From Arcicella sp043769985 (GTDB lineage Bacteria; Bacteroidota; Bacteroidia; Cytophagales; Spirosomataceae), in the NCBI GenBank assembly GCA_043769985.1, contig JAYVIV010000039.1, forward strand, positions 1-27,313: a DNA stretch of 27,313 nucleotides, read 5' to 3'. How positions within the stretch are numbered: position 1 is the first letter of the stretch; each line of letters opens with the position of its first letter. Both the position numbers and the translations under genes were made by a program. Positions 1 through 7,859 of the stretch are shown here, piece after piece. The notes beneath the pieces are model-generated. The model was not told the DNA's origin. It did not search any database and saw nothing but the letters and a program-made list of their open reading frames with translations.

Positions 1-265
1 AACTTTTGCACCGTGTTATGTCAGTTGTTCAAAGAAAAGAAAAATATGAAAATTCCGTGAATTTTTCCTTGGTTTTGTCATAGAAATCAACGGCAGGAAA
101 ATTCGTCTGTTTATTCGTCCGATTGTTTTATATGCGTCTGTTTATTCGTCCGTGTTGTTGGAGAAAACTCCAACAACGGCAGGAATATTAAGGAGAGTAA
201 ATGTAAATAAAGTCTTGCACAATAATGACGAAATTCGATAATAAATGGTTGTATGACAGTCGAAA
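1..265. other. gene-free left edge with direct repeats and a hairpin
   Basis: No convincing gene lies here; a short open stretch from the left edge ends by position 60. An 18-base direct repeat beginning CGTCTGTTTATTCG sits at 104-121 and 135-152. The word CAACGGCAGGAA occurs at 89-100 and again at 175-186. A perfect 10-bp hairpin (GTTGTTGGAG, loop AAAA) spans 154-177. It follows the 3' end of the minus-strand gene at 266, so on the minus strand it could end transcription, but no clean T-run follows. A repeat element is as likely. Confidence 0.6.
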
Positions 266-1516
266 TTATTTATCATACCCAACCCTAAACCGACTCAAAT
301 CCGCCTTATATTTCTTAGTCCTACTCAATTCATGCTCATAAATCAACCGCCCCAAATTCTTCATAAATGGAAAACCTACGGTGTCATAATCATATTTATC
401 ATCATTGAAAATCTCATCATTATTACAAAGCAAAACCGTCGTCAGCATGAATTCTACGCCCTTTTCAAAGTCCACAATGTAGGCGTTGTCCAATAAAAAC
501 CCGTAGGCATCACCCACTTTATTGAAGATTCTCATGTTCGGATTCACTACGTCATTTTTGCCACTGCCGTACATCAAAAACTTGCAATACGTTGGATAAA
601 ATTCAGCATTATCATATTTCGGATAGGTGCTTTCTGTGGGCATTTGCGACATATATTTGTACATAAATTTATAGTCGTCTTCCGTCAGATTAAAGCGTTT
701 TTTAGGTTCAACCGATTCGGGGAAAAGTATAGATTTTAAAACGGATTGTTGGTCGAAAAGTGGATAAAAATTTCTATCCGTAAATTCGTAAGGACTATTT
801 ACCAAAGAATCACCTTTCATGTAGCCTTTTCCAACAAAAACGGGTGTTTCAGCATTATAACTTTTCTCAGAAGTGACCATTGGTTGTTGATAGATGATTT
901 CATTACCCGACATGAACTTCATCGGGTTCGTTCTGCGGTTTTGTTCCTTGTTCATCCCCACCTGCAAACGGTGATGAATGCGAGTAGTTGAATAGCCTTT
1001 TTGATGTAAAGTCTCATTAAAAGCCTCTTGCCCAATAAATTCATACAAGCGATTAAAAGCATCATTATCCGAAACCATCAGGATTTTTTTGATATAATGA
1101 GCCACCGAAGGCAACCCATTTTCAGCCGTAGAATCTTTCGTTACGGGCGTATGCTTTTCAAACTCCGCATTCGTAAGCATAGGAGAATCCTTTGTTAATC
1201 CTTTGATATTGAGATTATTAATTTTTTCTAAAGCCAACGCACTTGCAGGAAATTTGACGGTACTGGCAGGATAAAAGTATTCAGTATTATTAATCCGATA
1301 CCCAAAAGTCGTAAATTTTGGACGATTTTTTTTGTCTCTGTCAATTTGGGTATAAAGAATTTGCAGGCGATATTTATCAGAATTATCCATCAATTCCTTA
1401 AACTGTTCGGGTTTTGTAGCCATGAGTTTTGGCAACAAATCAGTATTGATTTTTTGAGCGTTTGACATGGTGAAAGTTATGGAAATAAAGAAGAGAATTA
1501 AGTGGATTTTTTTCAT
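266..1516 (-). CDS. Secreted serine hydrolase, class A beta-lactamase-like fold
   Basis: About 416 residues from the ATG at 1516; an upstream ATG at 1558 would put 14 polar residues before a clear signal peptide (MKKIHLILFF...SNAQ), so 1516 is preferred. Motifs of penicillin-recognising serine hydrolases are visible: S85-T-V-K88 (SxxK), S149-D-N151 (SDN), and a C-terminal K-V-G in the place of KTG. The protein is longer than typical class A beta-lactamases (about 290 residues), so a peptidoglycan-directed or other hydrolase is as likely as drug resistance. It is the last gene of a minus-strand cluster with an aminotransferase, a DUF4846 protein and a dipeptide epimerase, which fits a role in cell-wall peptide metabolism (inference). 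Export to the periplasm is expected. Confidence 0.8.
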   Translation of the reverse strand: MKKIHLILFFISITFTMSNAQKINTDLLPKLMATKPEQFKELMDNSDKYRLQILYTQIDRDKKNRPKFTTFGYRINNTEYFYPASTVKFPASALALEKINNLNIKGLTKDSPMLTNAEFEKHTPVTKDSTAENGLPSVAHYIKKILMVSDNDAFNRLYEFIGQEAFNETLHQKGYSTTRIHHRLQVGMNKEQNRRTNPMKFMSGNEIIYQQPMVTSEKSYNAETPVFVGKGYMKGDSLVNSPYEFTDRNFYPLFDQQSVLKSILFPESVEPKKRFNLTEDDYKFMYKYMSQMPTESTYPKYDNAEFYPTYCKFLMYGSGKNDVVNPNMRIFNKVGDAYGFLLDNAYIVDFEKGVEFMLTTVLLCNNDEIFNDDKYDYDTVGFPFMKNLGRLIYEHELSRTKKYKADLSRFRVGYDK

Positions 1517-1577
1517 AATTGTCGTTATTGAAATATTGTTATTTTGAGAATACAGCAAATTTAAAAACTGTAAATGG

Positions 1578-1724
1578 TGTCACTGCGAGTGAAACGAAGC
1601 AATCTGTTGGAATTATGCAAGATAGTTGGAAAACAAAAGTCTAAAAATGGGGTATATTTGCCTTTTTGTACTCATGTTCTTTTCCATCAATCCAACAGAT
1701 TGCTTCACTGCGTTCGCAACGACA
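1578..1724. repeat. Long palindromic repeat between hydrolase and aminotransferase genes
   Basis: Imperfect inverted repeat. The left arm 1578-1611 (TGTCACTGCGAG...AATCTGTTGGA) pairs with the right arm 1691-1724 (TCCAACAGATTGCTTC...AACGAC), separated by about 79 bases. The inner 12 bases, AATCTGTTGGA with neighbours, match exactly. The arm resembles the GCGAG...GAAGCAATCT words often seen in intergenic repeats of Bacteroidota (from memory, not checked). It fills most of the gap between the two minus-strand genes. Confidence 0.8.
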
Positions 1725-1728
1725 GAGT

Positions 1729-2829
1729 TCATATTATTTTTGAAAGTACCTCCGCCAATTTCTCCAAATCCTCCTCCAAATGCAAAGCACTGATAACCAG
1801 ACGAGTAACAGGCAAATCAGTAGCGGTTGGATAAGGAAAACAGGCAGTCATAATTCCATTATCTTTCAAATATTCGTGCACGCCCAATCTATGGGTGCAA
1901 TAAGCTGGATAATTTTCAATCGAGTCCAAAAAGGAATTTTGCGGAATTAGAGAGTTAAAATACGCAATATTTTTGGATAATTGTTGCTGTTGTTCCGTAA
2001 AATAATCAAGGGAGTTAATAAAGGTTTCCAACAAAGCAGGCATCATGGGCGAAGCTCCCGCAAACATGGGCGATTGACGTATAGATGATACCGTTTGTGA
2101 ATCTGAGAGAATTACACCACCCGTCATGCCCATTGCTTTATTGAGGGAGGCGGTACATATAAACCTCACTCCCGGCCCCTCTCCGATGGAGAGGGGAGCA
2201 TTCGACGAAATAAACTCCCCTCTCCATCGAAGAGGGGCCAGGGGTGAGGTCTGAAGCCCAAAACTATGCGAAGCATCCACAACCACGGTAATGTTTTTGT
2301 CCGCTGGCAAATCATTAATCCATTGAAAACCAAAGGCTTCCACAAAAGGTGAACCCACCGAATCAGAACAAATGACAATATTTTCAGCCTTACAACCTTG
2401 AACTTTTTCAATAATTTTTGAAGCCCATTCCGAATAACTCAAACCCTTTTCCCAATCTTCCAATTGAAGGCTTGCTCCATTCCAAAGTGCGGGGTGAGTT
2501 TTGGGAGCAAAGAAGAATTTGGTGTCAGGTTTTTGAAGAAAGTTTACGACTAATTGCCCCGCCCACATACCCGATGAAACCGTCAAGGCAACTGGCATAT
2601 TAGCAAATTTAGCGAGTTTAATCTCCGCTTTTTCATAAATATCCAAGCGAATATTATTGTTTCGAGAACTTCCCCAAGACATTCCATATTGAATCATTGC
2701 TTTGGAAAAATTCTCTCTAAACCCTTGATGATGAGGCATTCCCAAATAAGAAGTGCCACTAAACCAAAGATATTCTTGATGGTTTGTGGTAAAAATTCGA
2801 CTTGGAAGTTGGTTGGTTATGTAGTTCAT
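1729..2829 (-). CDS. PLP-dependent aminotransferase, BioF/KBL-like, with palindrome-encoded insert
   Basis: 366 residues of the alpha-oxoamine synthase/class I-II aminotransferase type. The visible landmarks are an N-terminal FSGTSYLGM stretch, the VDASHSFG segment near residue 187 (counterpart of DEAHSxG in 8-amino-7-oxononanoate synthase) and the probable PLP lysine in ASLNKAMG near residue 230. Between these two conserved blocks, residues 194-222 (SPLAPLRWRGE...IGEGPGVR) are encoded by a double-hairpin repeat at 2163-2250 that keeps the reading frame. It lies in a stretch that varies in length in the family, so activity may survive. The substrate is unknown. BioF itself is possible, but no other biotin genes are near. 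The neighbours suggest metabolism of amino acids or wall peptides. Confidence 0.8.
   Translation of the reverse strand: MNYITNQLPSRIFTTNHQEYLWFSGTSYLGMPHHQGFRENFSKAMIQYGMSWGSSRNNNIRLDIYEKAEIKLAKFANMPVALTVSSGMWAGQLVVNFLQKPDTKFFFAPKTHPALWNGASLQLEDWEKGLSYSEWASKIIEKVQGCKAENIVICSDSVGSPFVEAFGFQWINDLPADKNITVVVDASHSFGLQTSPLAPLRWRGEFISSNAPLSIGEGPGVRFICTASLNKAMGMTGGVILSDSQTVSSIRQSPMFAGASPMMPALLETFINSLDYFTEQQQQLSKNIAYFNSLIPQNSFLDSIENYPAYCTHRLGVHEYLKDNGIMTACFPYPTATDLPVTRLVISALHLEEDLEKLAEVLSKII
2163..2250. repeat. Double-hairpin palindrome, copy A (inside aminotransferase ORF)
   Basis: 88 bp. The 36-base outer arms, beginning ACCTCAC on one side and ending GTGAGGT on the other, match with three mismatches. 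Each arm is itself a hairpin (CCCCTCTCC-GAT-GGAGAGGGG on the left, CCCCTCT/AGAGGGG on the right), so the element can fold as two hairpins or as a cruciform. It shares its design with copies at 11404-11482, 12319-12409 and 12898-12975. The locally high G+C contrasts sharply with the flanking gene. Confidence 0.92.
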
Positions 2830-2831
2830 TA

Positions 2832-3014
2832 TGAATTGTGAGTTATGAGGTATAAACTATACAGTCATTTTAACTTAAGTATCTGAACATAATTACTCAT
2901 GGCATGACTAATCTCACAAACTATTGATAATGAACAAATTACTATCAGTCATGCCATGAGTTTTGTTCAAACTAATTGTGTGCAGGCACTTATAATTCAT
3001 ACCTCATAATTCAT
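2832..3014. repeat. Palindromic repeat filling the aminotransferase/DUF4846 gap
   Basis: A perfect 15-bp inverted repeat, ACTCATGGCATGACT at 2895-2909 and its complement at 2947-2961, is nested in a larger imperfect palindrome. The outer words are TGAATTGTGAGTTATGAGG near 2832 and CCTCATAATTCAT near 3002. It fills the whole 190-bp gap between two minus-strand genes. No promoter was recognised in it. Confidence 0.8.
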
Positions 3015-3021
3015 ACCTATC

Positions 3022-3816
3022 TTAAAATCTATGTAAAGCCGTCAATGGAAACGTCCATTCTGGCGTGTTGAGTTGATTGCCTAATGCTTCTAATCTATAC
3101 CAAGCTCCACCAATCGGATTCCTAACGATGTGAATGTCTTGGGCGGGCATATAACTTTGAGCCAGAAGAAATGCTTTGTCTTTCGTCTTGGGGTTTTCAG
3201 CCACATCCATCACAATCATAGCGTGTCCATAAGACTTTGGGTTTGAGACGATAAAGACATCGCCCACTTGCAAATCATTGAGGTTTTTGACCGTCTTCAT
3301 TTCCTTTTCCAAGGTAAAAGTATTGGCATAATTAAAAACCATATCGCAATATTTTCTGAATCCCTCACGACTATTATCAACAGGTTTTGATTTCGTAAAA
3401 CCTTGATTAGTAATGCGATAACCGATTTTATATTTATTATAAGTCATGGCAACGCCACCAAAAGTTTTATATGAAATATCTGAAAACTGTTTTCTCGAAT
3501 ACAAATATTCACTCCGCAAACGCATCACCGCATCGGCACATTGTTGGAGGTCTTTTGTGCCTCGGTCAATATCCAAAACTGCCACTTGTTGCGAATTAGT
3601 TTTCTCTTGACCATTAAAAAAATAGACCTTTGCTTTGTCCTCTTTCAAAGCAAAACCCCGCAAATAAGCCCCAAAAGAATCCTTGTTAATTGCCATTCTT
3701 TGATAACCAATCGGAAGGTTAAAACGAGTTTTGACGGTTTTTCCTTGCGGGTTAATTTGTTGATTGTTAGGGGTTTGGAGGGTTGAGAGTAAAAGGAAAA
3801 TAATTAGATATTTCAT
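3022..3816 (-). CDS. DUF4846 family secreted protein
   Basis: About 264 residues from the ATG at 3816; the longer start at 3840 would bury the signal sequence MKYLIIFLLLSTL. Features I associate with DUF4846 are CADAVMRLRSEYLYS in the middle, then GDVFIVSNPKSYGHAMIVMD, then FLLAQSYMPAQDIHIVRNP and a terminal ...LTALHRF. The GHA histidine with an upstream cysteine (FRKYCDMVF) recalls an NlpC/P60-like hydrolase arrangement, but I cannot show that the cysteine is catalytic. It lies between the dipeptide epimerase and aminotransferase genes, all minus strand, so a link to wall-peptide breakdown is a reasonable inference. Confidence 0.75.
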   Translation of the reverse strand: MKYLIIFLLLSTLQTPNNQQINPQGKTVKTRFNLPIGYQRMAINKDSFGAYLRGFALKEDKAKVYFFNGQEKTNSQQVAVLDIDRGTKDLQQCADAVMRLRSEYLYSRKQFSDISYKTFGGVAMTYNKYKIGYRITNQGFTKSKPVDNSREGFRKYCDMVFNYANTFTLEKEMKTVKNLNDLQVGDVFIVSNPKSYGHAMIVMDVAENPKTKDKAFLLAQSYMPAQDIHIVRNPIGGAWYRLEALGNQLNTPEWTFPLTALHRF

Positions 3817-3846
3817 ATTGTTATTGGTTTTTGTATGCACTTTTTT

Positions 3847-3996
3847 GTCTGAATTTGGATTCGTCAGATTAGTGGATTTTTTGGATTATTTATCTATACT
3901 TATTTGAATGATGATTTCAGAATGATGGGATGAACGTAATATTATGTTCTACTCAAATCCAAAAAATCCTCAAATCTGACGAATCCAAATTCAGAC
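3847..3996. repeat. GTCTGAATTTGG-type palindrome, copy 1
   Basis: A 41-base inverted repeat. The left arm 3847-3887 begins GTCTGAATTTGGATTCGTC and the right arm 3956-3996 ends in its complement; 38 of 41 positions match. The loop is about 68 bases. A second copy of the same arms lies at 15823-15932, so this is a dispersed family. It sits between the epimerase and DUF4846 genes. Confidence 0.9.
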
Positions 3997-4061
3997 GGGG
4001 TCGCCCAGACAGAAACGCAATGACTTTCTAAACTTACAAATCACAACTCACCAACTCACAA

Positions 4062-5075
4062 CTAAATCAATCCCGCCCCCGTTCCATTCTCCTCCGCATA
4101 AATCACCTTGCCATAGTCAATGGTGATGCCCGTTGAAACTTGGTCGTCCACCAAGAGAATTCCGTCCATATCCACGTAATCCAAAAGGGGCAATAATTGA
4201 GCGATGGCAGAACAACCCACGTTAGATTCGGTCATGCAACCCACCATTACTTTCAATCCCAAATGCCGAGCGTGAGCAATCATCCGCCTTGCGGGGGTGA
4301 GTCCTCCGCATTTCATGAGTTTGATATTGATGATGTGAAAGAACCCGTAACAACGAGCAACGTCTTCCTCTACGATGCAACTTTCATCCGCCATGATGGG
4401 CAAAACCGACTCTGCAAAAACCCGTTTCATGCCTTCCCAATTATCGGCTTTCATGGGTTGTTCGATGAATTCTACGCCCAAATCTTTCAAGGCAATGGCA
4501 TTATTTAACGTCTCTTCCACACCCCAAGCCGTGTTGGCATCTACTCTAAAAACGGCATCGGTATGTTTGCGGAGTTCTTGTACAATTTTAATATCATCTT
4601 TTGTACCTAATTTGATTTTATACAGCGGAAAAGGCATTTCCTGCATTTTAGAAACCATTTTTTCCACGGTATCAATGCCGATGGTATAGTCGGTAATAGG
4701 ATTATTGGTAGCATCCAGACCCCAGAGTTTATACAAAGGTTGTCCTTTTTTCTTTGCCCAAAGGTCGTTGGCGGCAATGTCTAAGGCACATAAAGCAAAA
4801 GGGTGGTCGTCTTTGAGGTGCGGGTACATATCAGCCCAAAATTGTTCTGGACTTTGGAGGTCATAATTCTCAATAAGCGGACGAATTGCCTCTAATTGTC
4901 CCATCATTTTTGCCATCGTAACCCCATAATAAGGCGTTTCAGTAGCCTCCCCAAAACCCCGAAAATCACCATCTCGCAGCTCAACAATGAGGGTAGGTTG
5001 CACATCACGAGACTCGTGGGTAATGGTAAAAGTGTGGCGAAGTTTTAATTTGAATTGATGGAGGATTAACTGCAT
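4062..5075 (-). CDS. Dipeptide epimerase (L-Ala-D/L-Glu epimerase type)
   Basis: 337 residues of the enolase superfamily, mandelate-racemase/dipeptide-epimerase branch. Visible catalytic marks: K153-I-K155 (base on one face), metal ligands D179 (RVDAN), E205 (IEQP) and D230 (ADES), K252 in NIKLMKCGG (opposite base), and the MTES loop at 281-284. This complete set supports an active enzyme. Family members epimerise L-Ala-D-Glu from murein peptides during recycling, but some have other dipeptide substrates, so exact specificity is open. It is the first gene of the minus-strand cluster. The 249-bp gap to the divergent ATPase gene should hold its promoter, though I found no clear TAnnTTTG box for it. 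Confidence 0.9.
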   Translation of the reverse strand: MQLILHQFKLKLRHTFTITHESRDVQPTLIVELRDGDFRGFGEATETPYYGVTMAKMMGQLEAIRPLIENYDLQSPEQFWADMYPHLKDDHPFALCALDIAANDLWAKKKGQPLYKLWGLDATNNPITDYTIGIDTVEKMVSKMQEMPFPLYKIKLGTKDDIKIVQELRKHTDAVFRVDANTAWGVEETLNNAIALKDLGVEFIEQPMKADNWEGMKRVFAESVLPIMADESCIVEEDVARCYGFFHIINIKLMKCGGLTPARRMIAHARHLGLKVMVGCMTESNVGCSAIAQLLPLLDYVDMDGILLVDDQVSTGITIDYGKVIYAEENGTGAGLI

Positions 5076-5324
5076 TGCTTGGTTTTGATTGTTTTGGCTA
5101 AGTTAGGGGATATTTTGATAGGTTGTGTTTACCGTTTGATAAATTGGGTTTTTAATTGTGGGTGGAATAGGTATATTTGTTGTGTGAAGGATTGTTGGAA
5201 ATTTATGGAAATTTTAATGATACAAAAAGGGCGATAAACATTTCATATTGCAGATTTACCTACTATTTTATGCAAAATTCCAAATATCCAAAAAAACATT
5301 AACTTTGTAGATAATTTTAAAAAT
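5076..5324. promoter_or_regulatory. Divergent intergenic region with Bacteroidota -7 boxes
   Basis: Divergent gap between the epimerase (minus) and ATPase (plus) genes. Two matches to the -7 box TAnnTTTG lie on the plus strand: TATATTTG at 5172-5179 and TAACTTTG at 5300-5307, the latter 17 bases before the ATPase start. Neither has a well-spaced TTTG -33 box, so both are tentative. Unlike the co-directional gaps nearby, this region has no long palindrome. Confidence 0.4.
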
Positions 5325-6485
5325 ATGAAAATTTCAAAATTTCAATTTGAAGATAAATCATTAGAATGGCGTTTAGAGGAATTACTTCTTAACAAAATTA
5401 CTTTATTAGTAGGTGCATCAGGCGTAGGTAAAACACAAATATTAAGGGCTCTAATGGGTTTAAAGCAAATAACAAATGGCTCATCTATAAACGGTATTGC
5501 TTGGTTAATTGAATTTGAAACCCTTGATAAAAAGAAATATATTTGGGAAGGAGAATTTGAAAACAAAGGGGTATCTATTCTCATTGAAGATGATAACGAG
5601 GATAAAGAAGATAAGAAAAATAAAGCAAAAGTGATTTTTGAAAAACTTTATTTAAATGGTAAACTTATTGTTGAAAGAACTCATGAAAAGATTTTTTTTA
5701 ATGGACTACAAACTATTAAGCTTTCACAACAAGAAAGCATTTTGAGCCTCTTGAAAGAAGAAGAATTAGTAAAACCTGCACATGATGAATTAAAAAAACT
5801 TCATTTTGCTGACCATTCGAATTCAGCAGTTGCAGGGCGTGGTTTTAGTTTTAGCTTTTTAAATGCAAGTACACTTACAAAAAAGTACAAAACATTACAA
5901 AAAATACAAGAAAGTGATTTAGAGACACCTTTAAAACTGTTCTTTTTGTCAAAAGTAGAGAAGGAAACATTTGAATTAATTAAGCAAAGATTTGTTGATA
6001 TTTTCCCACAGGTTGAAGATATAAAAATTGCACCTCTCGAAACAAAAGACAAAGAGATGCCAGATATTTTAAAAGACTATCCTTTCATACAAATCAAAGA
6101 GAAAAATGTTAAACATTGGATAAATCAAAGTAGGATTTCTTCGGGTATGTATAGAACACTTTTACAATTGAGTGAATTATATTTATGTGCTGAGGGTACA
6201 ATTTTCTTGATAGATGAGTTTGAAAACAGCTTAGGTATCAATTGCATAAATGAAATTACAAATGATATTTTATCATCAAGAAGACAATTACAATTTATTT
6301 TAACAAGCCATCATCCATATATTATTGATGCTATTAATTTTGAAAATTGGAAATTAGTGACACGGAACGCAGGAATAATAAAAACGCATAATATTTCTAA
6401 ATTTAATATTGGGAAATCGAAACATAGTGCATTCATGCAATTACTTCAATTAGATGAATATCAAACAGGGCAAGAACAAATATGA
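5325..6485 (+). CDS. ABC/OLD-type AAA ATPase, candidate defence gene
   Basis: 386 residues. Walker A GASGVGKT at 30-37, an ABC-like signature SRISSGMYRTL at 269-279, Walker B FLIDEFEN at 294-301, and a switch-like histidine segment LTSHHPYI at 327-333. This order is that of RecF/SMC-like ATPases (AAA_15/AAA_21), as found in OLD nucleases, GajA, RloA and AriA. No Toprim domain is fused at the C terminus; the next gene, overlapping by ATGA, supplies a Toprim-like protein, so the two probably act as one complex. The middle (residues 90-260) is lysine- and glutamate-rich with no recognised domain. The region looks more AT-rich than its neighbours, which fits acquisition by transfer. Anti-phage function is inference from architecture. 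Confidence 0.85.
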   Translation: MKISKFQFEDKSLEWRLEELLLNKITLLVGASGVGKTQILRALMGLKQITNGSSINGIAWLIEFETLDKKKYIWEGEFENKGVSILIEDDNEDKEDKKNKAKVIFEKLYLNGKLIVERTHEKIFFNGLQTIKLSQQESILSLLKEEELVKPAHDELKKLHFADHSNSAVAGRGFSFSFLNASTLTKKYKTLQKIQESDLETPLKLFFLSKVEKETFELIKQRFVDIFPQVEDIKIAPLETKDKEMPDILKDYPFIQIKEKNVKHWINQSRISSGMYRTLLQLSELYLCAEGTIFLIDEFENSLGINCINEITNDILSSRRQLQFILTSHHPYIIDAINFENWKLVTRNAGIIKTHNISKFNIGKSKHSAFMQLLQLDEYQTGQEQI

Positions 6486-7174
6486 ATATTTATTTCTTAG
6501 TAGAAGGCAGAAGAACAGAAATGAAAGTTTATCCAAAATGGTTATCTTATCTTGTTCCTAATTTAAAACGTGTTGATGCCTACCAAAAGGTAGAAAGCAA
6601 TAATTACTATATTTTTAGTGGCAATGGTTTTCCATCTTTGCTTGACAATCATTTGCGAAATTGCATTGAAGACATCAATAGTACGAAAAAGTATGACTAT
6701 TTTGTTATTTGCCTTGATGCCGATGAGCAAAATATACAGCAATGCAAACAAGAGGTTTTAGAATTTATGACAATTGAAAAACTCGCTTTAAACAACAATG
6801 TCCAGTTTGAAATCATTGTACAAAATAAATGTTTAGAAACTTGGTTTTTAGGTAATCCGAAAATTTTCAAAAAAAATCCTAATAATGATTTTTTAAAAGA
6901 GTGCGTTGCGTTTTATAATGTAAAATACAATAACCCAGAGTTAATGGGAAAAATTTCTGATTTTGAAGGTTCAACTTCTATTTTCCATTCAAGCTATTTA
7001 CAACAACTCTTATCAGAGCGAAATATCAGATATAGTAAAAATAATCCACAAGGAGTATTAGAGGAGTATTTTTTGCAAAATTTAATAAATCGTAATCAGA
7101 AAACAGGGCATATTCAATCGTTTGAATTTTTTATTGATTTTTGTGTCAAAATAAAAACAGAGATGTCTAAATAG
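6482..7174 (+). CDS. Toprim-like protein (RloB/DUF4276-like), partner of the ATPase
   Basis: 230 residues. The N terminus MNIYFLVEGRRTE has the Toprim-type glutamate (E8), followed by a DxD at D79/D81 in YFVICLDADEQN and an NKCLETWFLGN segment with E119 resembling the N-C-x-E-x-W-x-L block of RloB/DUF4276-like proteins. The E...DxD pattern suggests a metal-dependent nuclease or related catalytic fold. Its ATG overlaps the ATPase stop (ATGA), indicating translational coupling. In known pairs (AriA/AriB of PARIS, RloA/RloB) an ATPase senses and a Toprim-like partner acts; transferring that role here is inference. The C-terminal third has no motif I recognise. Confidence 0.7.
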   Translation: MNIYFLVEGRRTEMKVYPKWLSYLVPNLKRVDAYQKVESNNYYIFSGNGFPSLLDNHLRNCIEDINSTKKYDYFVICLDADEQNIQQCKQEVLEFMTIEKLALNNNVQFEIIVQNKCLETWFLGNPKIFKKNPNNDFLKECVAFYNVKYNNPELMGKISDFEGSTSIFHSSYLQQLLSERNIRYSKNNPQGVLEEYFLQNLINRNQKTGHIQSFEFFIDFCVKIKTEMSK

Positions 7175-7268
7175 ATTGATTGGAATTATTTTGATTTTCT
7201 CAGTATCTTTTAGTGAAAATAATATAAAAAGCAGATAACCAAAATATCCAAAATTAACAACCAACAAC

Positions 7269-7817
7269 ATGGGAGCATTCCTCGCAATCGGCATAGCCAC
7301 TAACTATAAAGCCTCAAAAACAGAAGTAGAAGCCGTTTCTCTTGAAAAAGTAGTAGAAAAAATGACCGCTGAAATTGGGTTCGATGCAAACCTTTATGAA
7401 TTAGAAGAAACGGAATATTCTTGGCAATGGAATATCAAAAGCGATAAAATCCAAAGTGATGTTGTGCCTTTCTTGGAGCATTTTTATAGTATTTTGGATA
7501 AATTTGTTCGTCTTGATGATGCCAGTGAAGTAATTCAAAAGTTGAAATCTGAACAACCAAAATCATTGCAAGCATTTATTGATGAAGATAGTTTCTACAA
7601 TTTTCAAGAAAGCTATTCAGACGATTCTTATGAGTTTTACTTTGAGAAAGAAAAACAAGAGGTTAATATTTCTTCTGACATAATTACATTGGTCTCTACG
7701 GGTAAAATAATGATGGAAGAAGAAGGGGGCTTTTTTGAGTTTTTTGAAGCTATGATTCACCAAAATTTTAAAGAATTTGAACTGGCGAAAAATATTCGTG
7801 TGTATATAGCGGGTTAA
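7269..7817 (+). CDS. Acidic protein of unknown function
   Basis: 182 residues starting MGAFLAIGIATNYKAS; I do not recognise a family. It is very acidic, especially residues 100-165 (YSDDSYEFYFEKEKQ, MMEEEGGFFEFFE), with no cysteine cluster, no signal peptide and no clear membrane segment. It ends 42 bp before the glutathionylspermidine-synthase-like gene and is read in the same direction, so co-transcription is likely. The preceding gene is 95 bp upstream. A substrate, partner or regulator of the ATP-grasp ligase is one possibility, without direct evidence. Confidence 0.7.
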   Translation: MGAFLAIGIATNYKASKTEVEAVSLEKVVEKMTAEIGFDANLYELEETEYSWQWNIKSDKIQSDVVPFLEHFYSILDKFVRLDDASEVIQKLKSEQPKSLQAFIDEDSFYNFQESYSDDSYEFYFEKEKQEVNISSDIITLVSTGKIMMEEEGGFFEFFEAMIHQNFKEFELAKNIRVYIAG

Positions 7818-7859
7818 AGCAAATCTTTCAAATCCATCTTCCATAAATCAACATACAAC

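Noticed and set aside
1..60. Possible tail of a plus-strand gene at the left edge
   Set aside because: About 19 codons before a stop, with no recognisable sequence.
2163..2250. Repeat A as an intrinsic terminator
   Set aside because: It lies within an open reading frame, has no T-run and shares its design with three other copies, so it is a dispersed repeat.
4197..4689. Plus-strand ORFs of 103-104 residues within the epimerase gene
   Set aside because: They are antisense to a gene with all catalytic residues and show no recognisable motif; they are shadows.
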